From an uncultured Campylobacter sp. (GTDB taxonomy: Bacteria; Campylobacterota; Campylobacteria; Campylobacterales; Campylobacteraceae), in contig NZ_CALACG010000294.1 in assembly GCF_937890585.1 (NCBI RefSeq), forward strand, positions 1 through 18,823: a DNA stretch of 18,823 nt, in the 5' to 3' direction. Each line of letters begins with the position of its first letter. Positions within the stretch are counted from its first letter, which is position 1. The notes below the pieces were generated by a model. The model had not been told where the DNA came from. It saw nothing but the letters and a program-made list of their open reading frames with translations, and ran no database searches. Shown here in pieces: positions 1-6,883 of this stretch. The translations under genes and the position numbers were made by a program.

Positions 1-39
1 ATTAATGGCTTTTCGTGAACCTCTATTTTTATCGCTCAC
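1..39 (-). CDS. possible start of a further gene, cut by window edge
   Basis: Reading the minus strand, a GTG at 39-37 overlaps the TGA stop of the preceding gene (GTGA) and opens a frame that stays open to the window edge, giving 13 residues starting MSDKNRGSRKAIN. A GGGAG lies upstream at a slightly long distance. The overlap style matches other gene junctions in this window, but 13 codons are too few to show that this is real or to suggest a function. Confidence 0.3.
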   Translation of the reverse strand, partial: MSDKNRGSRKAIN

Positions 40-347
40 TTCCAAACTCCCATATCATCACCAATTATATCGCTGTTGCCCTCTTTTTGACTAATCCAAA
101 CCCACTCTTTGACATTTTTAGTTATCCACTCGTTTTTAATGGCGTGTTTATAGACAAACAGACCCAAATTTGCCAAGTCATTTTCATTACCCTTTGCGTG
201 AAAAGTATTTTTGTCAATCCTAATTAGATTACATTGTTCGGCAAGTTGGTCCAAATACTCATAGATCACGTCTAGCTTATACTTTTTCTCTCTTATAACC
301 TTTTCTTCATCGATCACGATCTTTGTGCCTAGTAGTGGGTAAGCCAT
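36..347 (-). CDS. hypothetical protein, 103 aa
   Basis: I do not recognise this protein. It is a soluble-looking, charged protein of 103 residues beginning MAYPLLGTKIVIDEEKV, with no signal peptide, membrane segment or known motif; the C-terminal third is rich in Trp and Lys (about residues 75-103). I chose the ATG at 347 because a good ribosome-binding site (AAAGGATA) lies just upstream. The longer frame starting at 374 would begin upstream of that site and overlaps the candidate -10 element. It follows the ABC transporter ATPase gene on the same strand but is separated from it by a strong hairpin and has its own candidate promoter, so it is probably transcribed on its own. Confidence 0.7.
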   Translation of the reverse strand: MAYPLLGTKIVIDEEKVIREKKYKLDVIYEYLDQLAEQCNLIRIDKNTFHAKGNENDLANLGLFVYKHAIKNEWITKNVKEWVWISQKEGNSDIIGDDMGVWK

Positions 348-372
348 AGTTATCCTTTCAAATTTATTTTGC

Positions 373-378
373 ATTTTA
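373..378 (-). promoter_or_regulatory. candidate -10 element for the 103-aa hypothetical gene
   Basis: On the minus strand TGCTAAAAT gives an extended -10 (TAAAAT preceded by TGC), 26 bp before the chosen start codon. The same ATGCTAAAATGC word occurs upstream of the lipoprotein gene and of the CRP/FNR gene, which fits the Campylobacter sigma-70 promoter style. Confidence 0.5.
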
Positions 379-427
379 GCATTTATGATTAGTAAATTTA
401 AGTAGAATTTTTTAGATAAAACGAGTG

Positions 428-454
428 ATCTGCCCTTAAAAATTAAGAGCAGAT
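428..454 (-). terminator. hairpin terminator after ABC transporter operon
   Basis: A 12-bp stem (ATCTGCTCTTAA with TTAAGGGCAGAT, one G-T wobble) closes on a 3-base loop, 4 bp after the stop codon of the ATPase gene. The T-run is offset by about six bases (CACTCGTTTT), so it may be a leaky terminator. Confidence 0.6.
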
Positions 455-458
455 AAAT

Positions 459-1232
459 TTATAGTGGATAAGTGAGGCAGCAGTTTCTTTTTACTTCGTC
501 GATGTAGCTTACGTTTAAATTTAGTCCGTAAAGCTTGCTTAAATTCTCGCTTCTAATTATCTCGTCAACTGTGCCAAATCCAACCTCGCCATCACCCTTT
601 ACAAGCGCTACATATCCGCCAAGAAGCACGGCAAAGTCGGGGTTGTGAGTGGTTAGCACGACTGAGTAGCCAAGCTCTTTTAGCCACTTGACGGTGCGTA
701 GGAATTTATACTGGTTGCCAAAATCAAGCGCGCTCGTTGGCTCGTCAAATATGATCATCTTTGGCTGCGCAGCCATCGCACGAGCGATCATACACATCTG
801 CTTTTGACCGCCACTCATCTGCGTGATGAAGCGATCCTCAAGATACTCGATCTCAAGCTTTTTGATGTAAATTCTAGCGATCTCCTCATCCTCTTTGCTA
901 GGTCTTGCAAAGATGCCAAGGTGCGCCGCGCGTCCCATCGTGATAAACTCAAGCCCTGTGTAGTCATACTCAGTAACCTCGCTTTGAGCGACGTATGCCA
1001 TGATCTTAGCGCGCTCTTTGTTGCTTAGGCTATCAACGTTTTTGCCATCAAGGAAAATTTCTCCAGAAACTGGCTTTAGCGAGCCGCTTATTAAGCCTAA
1101 AGTTGTTGATTTGCCAGCTCCATTTCGACCAAGAATGGTTAAAATTTCCCCAGCGCCTATTTTTAAATTTACATTTTCTAGTTTGCCAGCCCCGTTTGGG
1201 TAGCTAAAGTTTAAATTTCTAACTTCAAGCAT
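459..1232 (-). CDS. ABC transporter ATP-binding protein, FecE/FepC/BtuD type
   Basis: This is the cytoplasmic ATPase that powers import of an iron, nickel or other metal chelate through the FecCD-type permease encoded just upstream. All nucleotide-binding elements are present: Walker A GRNGAGKST (about 35-43), Q-loop Gln at about 83, signature MSGGQ (about 139-143), Walker B MIIFDE (about 159-164), D-loop SALD and the switch His in LTTH (about 196). At 257 residues it has the normal length for the family. I chose the ATG at 1232 over the GTG at 1235: the ATG shares its A with the TGA stop of the permease gene (TGATG), implying translational coupling, and sits 7 nt after AAGG. The Cys pair near the C-terminus (about 251-252) is of no known role. 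The substrate cannot be read from this subunit. Confidence 0.93.
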   Translation of the reverse strand: MLEVRNLNFSYPNGAGKLENVNLKIGAGEILTILGRNGAGKSTTLGLISGSLKPVSGEIFLDGKNVDSLSNKERAKIMAYVAQSEVTEYDYTGLEFITMGRAAHLGIFARPSKEDEEIARIYIKKLEIEYLEDRFITQMSGGQKQMCMIARAMAAQPKMIIFDEPTSALDFGNQYKFLRTVKWLKELGYSVVLTTHNPDFAVLLGGYVALVKGDGEVGFGTVDEIIRSENLSKLYGLNLNVSYIDEVKRNCCLTYPL

Positions 1233-2239
1233 CACGCAACCTTTTTATTTCGCCATAAAACCCAGACGAAAAATACCGTGCCGATAAAGCCAGTAAGTAC
1301 GCCAAGAGGCACTTCGCTCACGCTTATGCTGCGCGCTAAGGTATCTACAAAAAGCAAAAATATCGCACCCATAAATATGCTTGCAGGCATGCTTTTTATG
1401 TTATTTGCGCCAACTAGCATGCGCGCTAAGTGAGGCATGAGAAGTCCCACCCAAGCGACTATGCCGCTTATACAGACGCTGCAGGCTGTAAGAAGCGTGG
1501 CGCAGATGATGATGACAGCGCGCTCAAAAGCCACATTTACGCCTAGTCTTGCCGCACTCTCGTCGCCAAGAGATAGTAAATTTATACGCCAGCTCATGGC
1601 TATTAGCAAAATGGCGCAGATGATCATCACTGGGGCGATGTATATTAAGTTATCGCTATCAAGCTTAGCAAGGCTACCAAGCTGCCAATAAACAATGTCA
1701 GGTAGCTTTGTTTCAGGATCTGCGACATATTTTAAAAAGCCGATTATTGAGCCCATGAGGCCACTTACGATGATACCAGAAAGAACCAGCATAAGCGTGC
1801 TCGTGCGCCCCATCATCTTAGGTATAGCTAGAGTGATAGCAACGGCTGCTAGGCCAAAGCCAAATGCAAAAATTTGTATCCAAAGTAGCGATAGGTCAAA
1901 GATGATCGCAGTTGCAGCTCCCACGCAAGCGCCTGCTGATACGCCTAGAAGGTCAGGGCTTACTAGCTGGTTTTTAAAGACGCCTTGATAGGCTGCACCA
2001 CTCACGCTAAGAGCGGCACCGACTAAGATAGCTGCGATGATACGAGGTATGCGTAAATTTTCTATCACGTTTGTGATGTTGCTAGCTGCGCCATCTCCAA
2101 AACCAAAGCTGTGAGCCAGCACACTAAAGACGTCGTTAAATGGTATGTAAAACCTACCAACGCCAAGTGCGACAAAGGCGCAAACAAGCGTTAGTAGGGC
2201 TAAAAATATAGCAACTATTGAAAAATTTGCGTTTTTCAT
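1232..2239 (-). CDS. FecCD/BtuC-family ABC transporter permease
   Basis: Inner-membrane permease of 335 residues, very hydrophobic throughout with about ten predicted membrane segments, as expected for the FecCD/BtuC family, which forms a homodimeric pore for siderophore, haem, cobalamin or metal-chelate uptake. Typical family signatures are the GAALSVSGAAYQ region followed by NQLVSPDLLGVSAGA (about residues 75-104) and the cytoplasmic coupling-helix stretch GDESAARLGV (about 226-235). It starts only 3 bp after the stop of the binding-protein gene and ends overlapping the ATPase start by one base, so the three genes form a tight operon. Only one permease gene is present, consistent with a homodimer rather than the FepD/FepG arrangement. 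Confidence 0.93.
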   Translation of the reverse strand: MKNANFSIVAIFLALLTLVCAFVALGVGRFYIPFNDVFSVLAHSFGFGDGAASNITNVIENLRIPRIIAAILVGAALSVSGAAYQGVFKNQLVSPDLLGVSAGACVGAATAIIFDLSLLWIQIFAFGFGLAAVAITLAIPKMMGRTSTLMLVLSGIIVSGLMGSIIGFLKYVADPETKLPDIVYWQLGSLAKLDSDNLIYIAPVMIICAILLIAMSWRINLLSLGDESAARLGVNVAFERAVIIICATLLTACSVCISGIVAWVGLLMPHLARMLVGANNIKSMPASIFMGAIFLLFVDTLARSISVSEVPLGVLTGFIGTVFFVWVLWRNKKVA

Positions 2240-2242
2240 ATC

Positions 2243-3298
2243 TTACTTACTGCTACCGTCTGGATTTAGGCCTTTTAAGATATAGCCATACTCTGTGTCG
2301 GTAAGCTCGTGACCTAAAAACTCTTTATAAAACTCTTTTGTTTTTGCTTTCATATCTAAGTCTTTGAAAAGATCAGGCTGGATAGTTTTTGCTGCCCATA
2401 AAATTTGAAGCACGCTCTCAGCACCGTATCTATCCCATCCAAAAACGCCTTTTGGGTTGCCATAAACTTTGCCGTTTTTAACAGCGTTTGAGCCTGAATA
2501 TGCAGGGTTTTCTTTGATAGCTTTGATCTGCTCATCTGTATCAGTGCCACCAACGATGATGATATCAGGGTTTGCATTTACGATTTCCTCAGCTGTTAGT
2601 TCGATCATAGAGCCCTCTTTTGACACTGCGTTTTTGCCGCCAGCTAAATTTATCCAAGTGTTTATGATAGTTTTTGTGCCATCAACTTTTAGCAAATTCG
2701 CTCCGCCAAGCAAGTGAAGTACCTTTGGGCGTTTAGCATCAGGGATGCTCTTTGTTCTATCAGTTGCAAATTTAGTGTTATCTTGGATATTTTTTGTAAG
2801 TTTATCAGCCATAGCTCTAGCCTTGTCAGTGCCTATAACTTCAGCCGTTGCATAGATGCTTTTCTCCATATCTGGATAGTCTCTAAAGATCAAATTTACC
2901 GCGCTAAAGCCGTTTTTGATAAGCTCGTCTTGGTAGTTTTTGTTTGATACCACAATAACATCAGGTGCAAGCTTAACAAGCTCTTCGATCTGAAGGTCTT
3001 TGCCGTTTAGGGCAGCTGTTAAATTTTTAAGTTTTGGATAGACAAGAGCAAACCACTTGTTGTTTTTGATTTGATCAGTTGTGGCCACAACTTTATCCAT
3101 GCCACCAAGCGCTAGGATGATCTCGTTATTTGCGTGCCAAAGTGCTGCGATCTTCTCAACTTTTTCTGGGACGCTTACTTTGACGCCTTGCATATCGGTT
3201 ATGCTTCTTGCAGAGTCAGCTGCGCTTAGACTAAGAGCTGTAAAAAGTGAAGCAACAAGGCTAATTTTAGCCACTTTGTGCATGAAATTCATTTGCAT
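2243..3298 (-). CDS. periplasmic metal-chelate-binding protein, CeuE/FecB-like
   Basis: Periplasmic solute-binding protein (PBP2/TroA-like fold) of 351 residues that delivers substrate to the permease downstream. A Sec signal peptide is visible (MQMNFMHKVAK, then a hydrophobic stretch ending ALSLSA, cleavage before AD at about residue 26); there is no lipobox Cys. The mature part starts with the family hallmark SITDMQGVKVSVPEKVEKI and carries EELVKLAPDVIVVS and NPDIIIVGG segments. The LWHANNEIILALGG stretch reminds me of epsilonproteobacterial CeuE proteins, some of which serve nickel rather than iron; I cannot decide between them. The start at 3298 is preceded by AAGGAAAAAAT; the longer frame from 3382 has no such site and would put 28 residues before the signal peptide. 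It is the first gene of the operon. Confidence 0.9.
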   Translation of the reverse strand: MQMNFMHKVAKISLVASLFTALSLSAADSARSITDMQGVKVSVPEKVEKIAALWHANNEIILALGGMDKVVATTDQIKNNKWFALVYPKLKNLTAALNGKDLQIEELVKLAPDVIVVSNKNYQDELIKNGFSAVNLIFRDYPDMEKSIYATAEVIGTDKARAMADKLTKNIQDNTKFATDRTKSIPDAKRPKVLHLLGGANLLKVDGTKTIINTWINLAGGKNAVSKEGSMIELTAEEIVNANPDIIIVGGTDTDEQIKAIKENPAYSGSNAVKNGKVYGNPKGVFGWDRYGAESVLQILWAAKTIQPDLFKDLDMKAKTKEFYKEFLGHELTDTEYGYILKGLNPDGSSK

Positions 3299-3347
3299 AT
3301 TTTTTCCTTTTTTCGTGTGAAATAGTTTGATTGATATGTTACCGCTA

Positions 3348-3368
3348 TTTACATTAATATTATGTAAA
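3348..3368. promoter_or_regulatory. 21-bp near-palindrome upstream of metal transporter operon
   Basis: Arms TTTACAT and ATGTAAA are perfect inverted repeats around a 7-bp AT spacer (TAATATT). It lies 50 bp upstream of the binding-protein start and about 150 bp upstream of the divergent NO reductase gene. A weak minus-strand -10 candidate (TAACAT, 3336-3341) would place it over the -35 region, a repressor-like position. It is AT-rich like Fur and NikR sites, but I cannot match it to a published consensus with confidence. Confidence 0.5.
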
Positions 3369-3425
3369 ATTTGCATATACATTGTGAAAAAAATGCATAT
3401 TATTGTAAATTTCTATAAAACTAAT

Positions 3426-3495
3426 AGGATAAATATTCTCCTTTTATTGATATATGTCATTAGTCACTATTTTGAAATGAGATAAACTTTCTCCT
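3426..3495 (+). repeat. direct repeat GATAAA-nn-TTCTCCT, two copies 53 bp apart
   Basis: Copy one is at 3426-3442 and copy two at 3479-3495; 13 of 17 positions agree, including GATAAA and TTCTCCT. The CRP/FNR-like box lies between them. Copy two contains the candidate -10 (TAAACT) of the NO reductase gene. The TTCTCCT part of both copies is the exact complement of that gene's ribosome-binding region AGGAGAA (3508-3514). Confidence 0.45.
3447..3460 (+). promoter_or_regulatory. CRP/FNR-type box upstream of NO reductase gene
   Basis: The sequence TTGAT-ATAT-GTCAT fits a CRP/FNR-family dyad; read on the other strand it is ATGAC-N4-ATCAA, matching the hcp box TTGAC-N4-ATCAA at 9 of 10 half-site positions. 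Its centre (3453.5) lies about 41 bp before the start point predicted from the candidate -10 TAAACT at 3483-3488, the class II activator position. The binding protein is not known from the sequence. Confidence 0.55.
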
Positions 3496-3517
3496 AAATT
3501 TTAAAAAAGGAGAATTG

Positions 3518-5749
3518 ATGCGTGAATACAAAAGATACTGGCTCGCATTTGTTGCTGTGCTGGTAGTTTGCTTTAGTATTTTAGGCTACTACGGCGTTGA
3601 GGTTTATAGAAATTCGCCTCCAGTCGTAAATTTTACTGACGAAAATGGCAAGGTCGTAATCGACAAAGAGAGTATCTACAAAGGTCAAGAGGCTTGGCAA
3701 AGCATAGGCGGTATGCAGGTTGGCTCTGTTTGGGGACACGGGGCATATCAAGCGCCTGATTGGAGTGCGGACTGGCTTCACAAAGAGCTAGTTGCCTTTT
3801 TAGAGATCAAAGCTGATGAAATTTATCATCTAAAATATGCTGATCTAAATGACGAGCAAAAAGCAAATTTAAAGGTTTTGCTTAAAAAAGAGTATAGAGA
3901 AAATAGCGTCAAAGACGATAAATTTGTGTTAAGCGCTGATAGGCTAAAGGCAATAAGTCAAGTAGCTAGCGAGTATGCTGCGCTTTTTGGAGATGATCCT
4001 AAGTTTAGGCCTTTAAGAGAAGCTTATGCGATGAAAGAAAACACACTCCCAGGTGCTAGCGACAGAGCCGATCTAAACAACTTCTTCTTCTGGTCAGCCT
4101 GGGCAACAGCGACAAACAGACCTGGTAGCGAGGCAACCTATACAAACAACTGGCCGCACGAACCACTAATCGATAACGTGCCAACAAGTGAGAATGTCTT
4201 TTGGTCGATTGCAAGCGTCGTGATACTTCTAACTGGCATTGGACTTCTTGTTTGGTTTAGCTCATTTTACGGCAAAAAAGATGATGAAAAGCTTGAGCCA
4301 ATTAGCGAAGATCCACTTAAAAAGCTAAATTTAACACCATCACAAAAGGCGCTTAAAAAGTATCTCTTTGTCACGCTGGCGCTATTTGCGTTTCAAATTT
4401 TAATAGGCGGCTTTACAGCTCACTACACAGTCGAAGGACAAGAATTTTATGGCATAAATTTATCAGCCTACATTCCTTATTCGCTTGCTAGAACGTGGCA
4501 TATACAAGCTAGTATCTTCTGGATAGCGACCGGATTTTTAGCAGCTGGACTATTTTTAGCCCCTATCATAAATGGCGGCAAGGATCCAAAATTTCAAAAG
4601 CTTGGCGTTGATCTGCTCTTTTACGCGCTACTTTTCCTTGTAGTTGGCAGTTTTGTGGGTGAATATTTAGCTATCGCAAACATCATGCCTATAAATTTAA
4701 GCTTCTGGCTTGGACATCAAGGATATGAATATATCGATCTTGGACGAGTTTGGCAGATCATTTTGTTTGTCGGTCTTGTCATCTGGATGCTTCTACTTCT
4801 TCGTGGATTTGCAGGCGGGTTTAAAAACAAAGGCGATAAAAATTTACTTGCTATCTTTGCTATGTCGGCGGTTGCGGTTGGTTTGTTTTACGGAGCAGGG
4901 CTATTTTATGGTCAAAGAAGTCCGCTTCCAGTGATGGAGTACTGGCGCTGGTGGGTTGTACACCTTTGGGTTGAGGGCTTTTTTGAGGTATTTGCGACAG
5001 CCTCACTTGCCTTTGTCTTTGTTTCTTTGGGCCTTGTCTCAAAAAGATTTGCGACATTTTCAACGCTTGCAAGTGCGTCACTCTTTATGGTAGGTGGGAT
5101 CCCAGGCACCTTCCATCACCTCTACTTTGCAGGCACTACAACGCCTATAATGGCTGTTGGTGCAAGCTTTTCAGCGCTTGAGGTCGTGCCTTTGGTCTTG
5201 CTTGGAGCTGAGGCGTATGAGCACTACAAACTCCAGTTTGCTCAAAGCTGGGCTAAAACGCTTAAGTGGCCACTTTACTGCTTCATCGCAGTTGCCTTTT
5301 GGAATATGCTAGGTGCTGGTGTCTTTGGATTTTTGATAAATCCTCCGATCTCGCTATTTTACATCCAAGGGCTAAATACAACGCCAGTTCATGGACACGC
5401 AGCGCTATTTGGCGTTTATGGATTTTTGGCACTTGGCTTTGTTTGGCTTGTGGCTACTTATCTATTTAAAGGGCAAGAATTTGATGAAAATTTGATGAAA
5501 GTTGGCTTTTGGGGGCTAAATGCAGGACTTATGCTAATGATCGTGCTTTCACTTCTACCAATAGGCATCTATCAGGCATTTGCAAGTCTAGATCAAGGTA
5601 TGTGGTATGCTAGAAGTGCTGAGCTTTTACAGCAGTCACACTTGCAAAATTTAAGATGGCTAAGGATGCTTGGCGATACGATCTTGATAATCGGCGGCAT
5701 CTGCTTCTTTGCTCAGCTTTTAAAATTTATGCTTAATAAAAAGGCTTAA
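3518..5749 (+). CDS. norB: quinol-dependent nitric oxide reductase (qNOR)
   Basis: Integral membrane enzyme that reduces two NO to N2O with electrons from quinol, serving NO detoxification or anaerobic respiration. At 743 residues it has the length of single-subunit qNORs. One N-terminal membrane helix (about 8-30) is followed by a soluble domain (about 31-225) and then a bundle of about 13 helices. Visible metal ligands are the His of RTWH (about 328), WVVHLWVEGFFE with His about 482 and Glu about 486 and 490 (FeB site), the HH pair of GTFHH (about 533-534), and HGH (about 625 and 627) for the haems. The start at 3518 follows AAGGAG by 5 nt; a TTG directly before it is less likely. A terminator hairpin follows. 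There is no norC or norQD nearby, as expected for qNOR. A CRP/FNR-type box lies upstream. Confidence 0.96.
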   Translation: MREYKRYWLAFVAVLVVCFSILGYYGVEVYRNSPPVVNFTDENGKVVIDKESIYKGQEAWQSIGGMQVGSVWGHGAYQAPDWSADWLHKELVAFLEIKADEIYHLKYADLNDEQKANLKVLLKKEYRENSVKDDKFVLSADRLKAISQVASEYAALFGDDPKFRPLREAYAMKENTLPGASDRADLNNFFFWSAWATATNRPGSEATYTNNWPHEPLIDNVPTSENVFWSIASVVILLTGIGLLVWFSSFYGKKDDEKLEPISEDPLKKLNLTPSQKALKKYLFVTLALFAFQILIGGFTAHYTVEGQEFYGINLSAYIPYSLARTWHIQASIFWIATGFLAAGLFLAPIINGGKDPKFQKLGVDLLFYALLFLVVGSFVGEYLAIANIMPINLSFWLGHQGYEYIDLGRVWQIILFVGLVIWMLLLLRGFAGGFKNKGDKNLLAIFAMSAVAVGLFYGAGLFYGQRSPLPVMEYWRWWVVHLWVEGFFEVFATASLAFVFVSLGLVSKRFATFSTLASASLFMVGGIPGTFHHLYFAGTTTPIMAVGASFSALEVVPLVLLGAEAYEHYKLQFAQSWAKTLKWPLYCFIAVAFWNMLGAGVFGFLINPPISLFYIQGLNTTPVHGHAALFGVYGFLALGFVWLVATYLFKGQEFDENLMKVGFWGLNAGLMLMIVLSLLPIGIYQAFASLDQGMWYARSAELLQQSHLQNLRWLRMLGDTILIIGGICFFAQLLKFMLNKKA

Positions 5750-5755
5750 ATTTAT

Positions 5756-5778
5756 AGGGGCGCTTTGCCCCTTTGTTT
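5756..5778 (+). terminator. intrinsic terminator after norB
   Basis: A 6-bp stem AGGGGC/GCCCCT with loop GCTTT is followed by TTTGTTT, starting 7 bp after the norB stop. It separates norB from the next gene, which has its own candidate promoter. Confidence 0.7.
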
Positions 5779-5792
5779 AAGCTATCTTTTCA

Positions 5793-5798
5793 TAAAAT
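5793..5798 (+). promoter_or_regulatory. candidate -10 element for the DUF1523 gene
   Basis: TAAAAT at 5793-5798, in the context CATAAAATAG, lies 22 bp before the start codon. This leaves a very short leader that still holds AAAGGATAG as ribosome-binding site. Confidence 0.4.
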
Positions 5799-5820
5799 AG
5801 CGCAAATTTAAAGGATAGAA

Positions 5821-6375
5821 ATGATGACATTTTTAAAGAGAATTTGCGTTACATTTGTTGTGCTTTTGCACCTATTTTTGGCGTTTTTGGTTGATTTTTC
5901 ATTTCCGCACTACGCAAGCGTGCAGATAACTGGCGGCGACGTAAAACGCATGGACAAAGATGGCATCATAGACGCTAAAAACCCAGCCGACGGGCCTGTT
6001 AGAGATGTCTATTTTATCTACGCAAAAGATGCGCAAAATGACCAAAAGGTGATGGCTTATAGAAACGAAGATACGGCGTGGGGCTTTCCATTTTATTTTA
6101 AATTTAACTCAGCCGACATCCAAGCAAAGGCTCAAGGCTTTACAAATAGCGATAGAAACGTCACTATCAAATACTATGGATATAGAATTTCTATGCTAAA
6201 CGAGTTTAGAAACGCGATCTCGATAAAAGATAGCGGCACAAACACCAGCTGGCCTATTGCTAGCTACGTGCTTTACTTCATCTTATTTATCTCGCTTGTT
6301 ATCTGGATAAGAAAGATAAACAAGGCTTTTGCGCCAAAAGTTGAAAATTTAGAGACAAAAAAAGAGGCTCTTTAA
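5821..6375 (+). CDS. DUF1523 family membrane protein
   Basis: A 184-residue protein with a membrane helix at each end (about 7-27 and 145-163) and a roughly 115-residue domain between, predicted periplasmic. The stretch MAYRNEDTAWGFPFYF followed by KFNSADIQAKAQ (about 78-105), together with PVRDVYFIYA (59-68), is what I know as the DUF1523 signature; no function is established for the family. An ATG pair at 5821-5826 follows AAAGGATAG; I chose the first. It sits 71 bp after norB on the same strand but behind a terminator, so co-transcription with norB is at best partial. Any link to NO metabolism is inference from position only. The convergent ybeY follows. Confidence 0.85.
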   Translation: MMTFLKRICVTFVVLLHLFLAFLVDFSFPHYASVQITGGDVKRMDKDGIIDAKNPADGPVRDVYFIYAKDAQNDQKVMAYRNEDTAWGFPFYFKFNSADIQAKAQGFTNSDRNVTIKYYGYRISMLNEFRNAISIKDSGTNTSWPIASYVLYFILFISLVIWIRKINKAFAPKVENLETKKEAL

Positions 6376-6378
6376 TGT

Positions 6379-6400
6379 AGGGGCTTTATCAGCCCTTTTT
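6379..6400 (+). terminator. intrinsic terminator after the DUF1523 gene
   Basis: The stem AGGGGCT with AGCCCTT (7 bp, one G-T wobble), loop TTATC, is followed by TTTTT. It begins just after the DUF1523 stop and covers the last codons of the convergent ybeY gene; read on the minus strand it lacks a T-run. Confidence 0.7.
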
Positions 6401-6826
6401 ATTTATAAGATCAATGAGCCTAACATCTTCGCTTCTTACGATTAGGCTCTTTGGCAAGTTAAATTTAGCTATCACTTCGCACTCTTTTTCTCTCATTTGC
6501 CCATCATCTTTTTCGTGATCGAAGCCTAAGATATGCAGCAAGCCATGTGTGAAAAGTAGCGCAGTTTCAGCATATTCGCTGTGATTTAGCTCGGCTGCTT
6601 TTTCTTTTACCATATCTTTGTTTATGACGATTGAGCCAAGTGGGGCGTGTATGACAAGCTCAAGGGGGAAGCTTAAGACGTCAGTTGTTTTGTCTATGCC
6701 ACGCTCAGATCTGTTTAGTTCTCTCATCTCATCTTTATTGATAAATAGAAGCTCAACTTCACCGGGCGTTAGATATGAGCAAATTTGATCTAAAATTTCT
6801 GGATAACTCTCTTCGCAAAGTATCAT
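6389..6826 (-). CDS. ybeY: endoribonuclease YbeY, rRNA maturation factor
   Basis: A 145-residue zinc-dependent metalloprotein of the UPF0054 family, needed for 16S rRNA 3' end maturation and ribosome quality control in the cytoplasm. The zinc motif H-x3-H-x5-H is complete: His at about 94, 98 and 104 in [11 protein letters not shown]. The upstream family motif [10 protein letters not shown] (about 47-56) is also present. The open frame extends back to 7090, but the ATG at 6826 is correct on three grounds: family length, the first residues MILCEES, and AAGGA about 10 nt upstream; the extension is just the complement of queC. The gene is divergent from queC with 57 bp between the start codons. 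Confidence 0.95.
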   Translation of the reverse strand: MILCEESYPEILDQICSYLTPGEVELLFINKDEMRELNRSERGIDKTTDVLSFPLELVIHAPLGSIVINKDMVKEKAAELNHSEYAETALLFTHGLLHILGFDHEKDDGQMREKECEVIAKFNLPKSLIVRSEDVRLIDLINKKG

Positions 6827-6853
6827 TTTTGGCTTGTCCTTAGTAAATTTTTG

Positions 6854-6863
6854 TATAATTTTA
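6854..6863. promoter_or_regulatory. overlapping divergent -10 elements of ybeY and queC
   Basis: On the plus strand a perfect TATAAT (6854-6859), preceded by a T-run and G, points at queC. On the minus strand TGCTAAAAT puts a -10 (TAAAAT) at 6863-6858, pointing at ybeY. The two hexamers share two base pairs, so polymerase cannot occupy both at once. Predicted start points are near 6866 and 6851. Confidence 0.55.
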
Positions 6864-6883
6864 GCAAATTTAAAAGGCAAAAT

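Noticed and set aside
3299..3382. N-terminal extension of the binding protein
   Set aside because: It would put 28 residues before a complete signal peptide and overlap the 21-bp palindrome; the ribosome-binding site supports the ATG at 3298.
4710..5469. Several open frames of 65-75 codons on both strands inside norB
   Set aside because: They overlap conserved NO reductase coding sequence, lack ribosome-binding sites and show no protein-like features.
6866..6883. preQ1 riboswitch before queC
   Set aside because: The predicted leader is under 20 nt, too short for any preQ1 aptamer.
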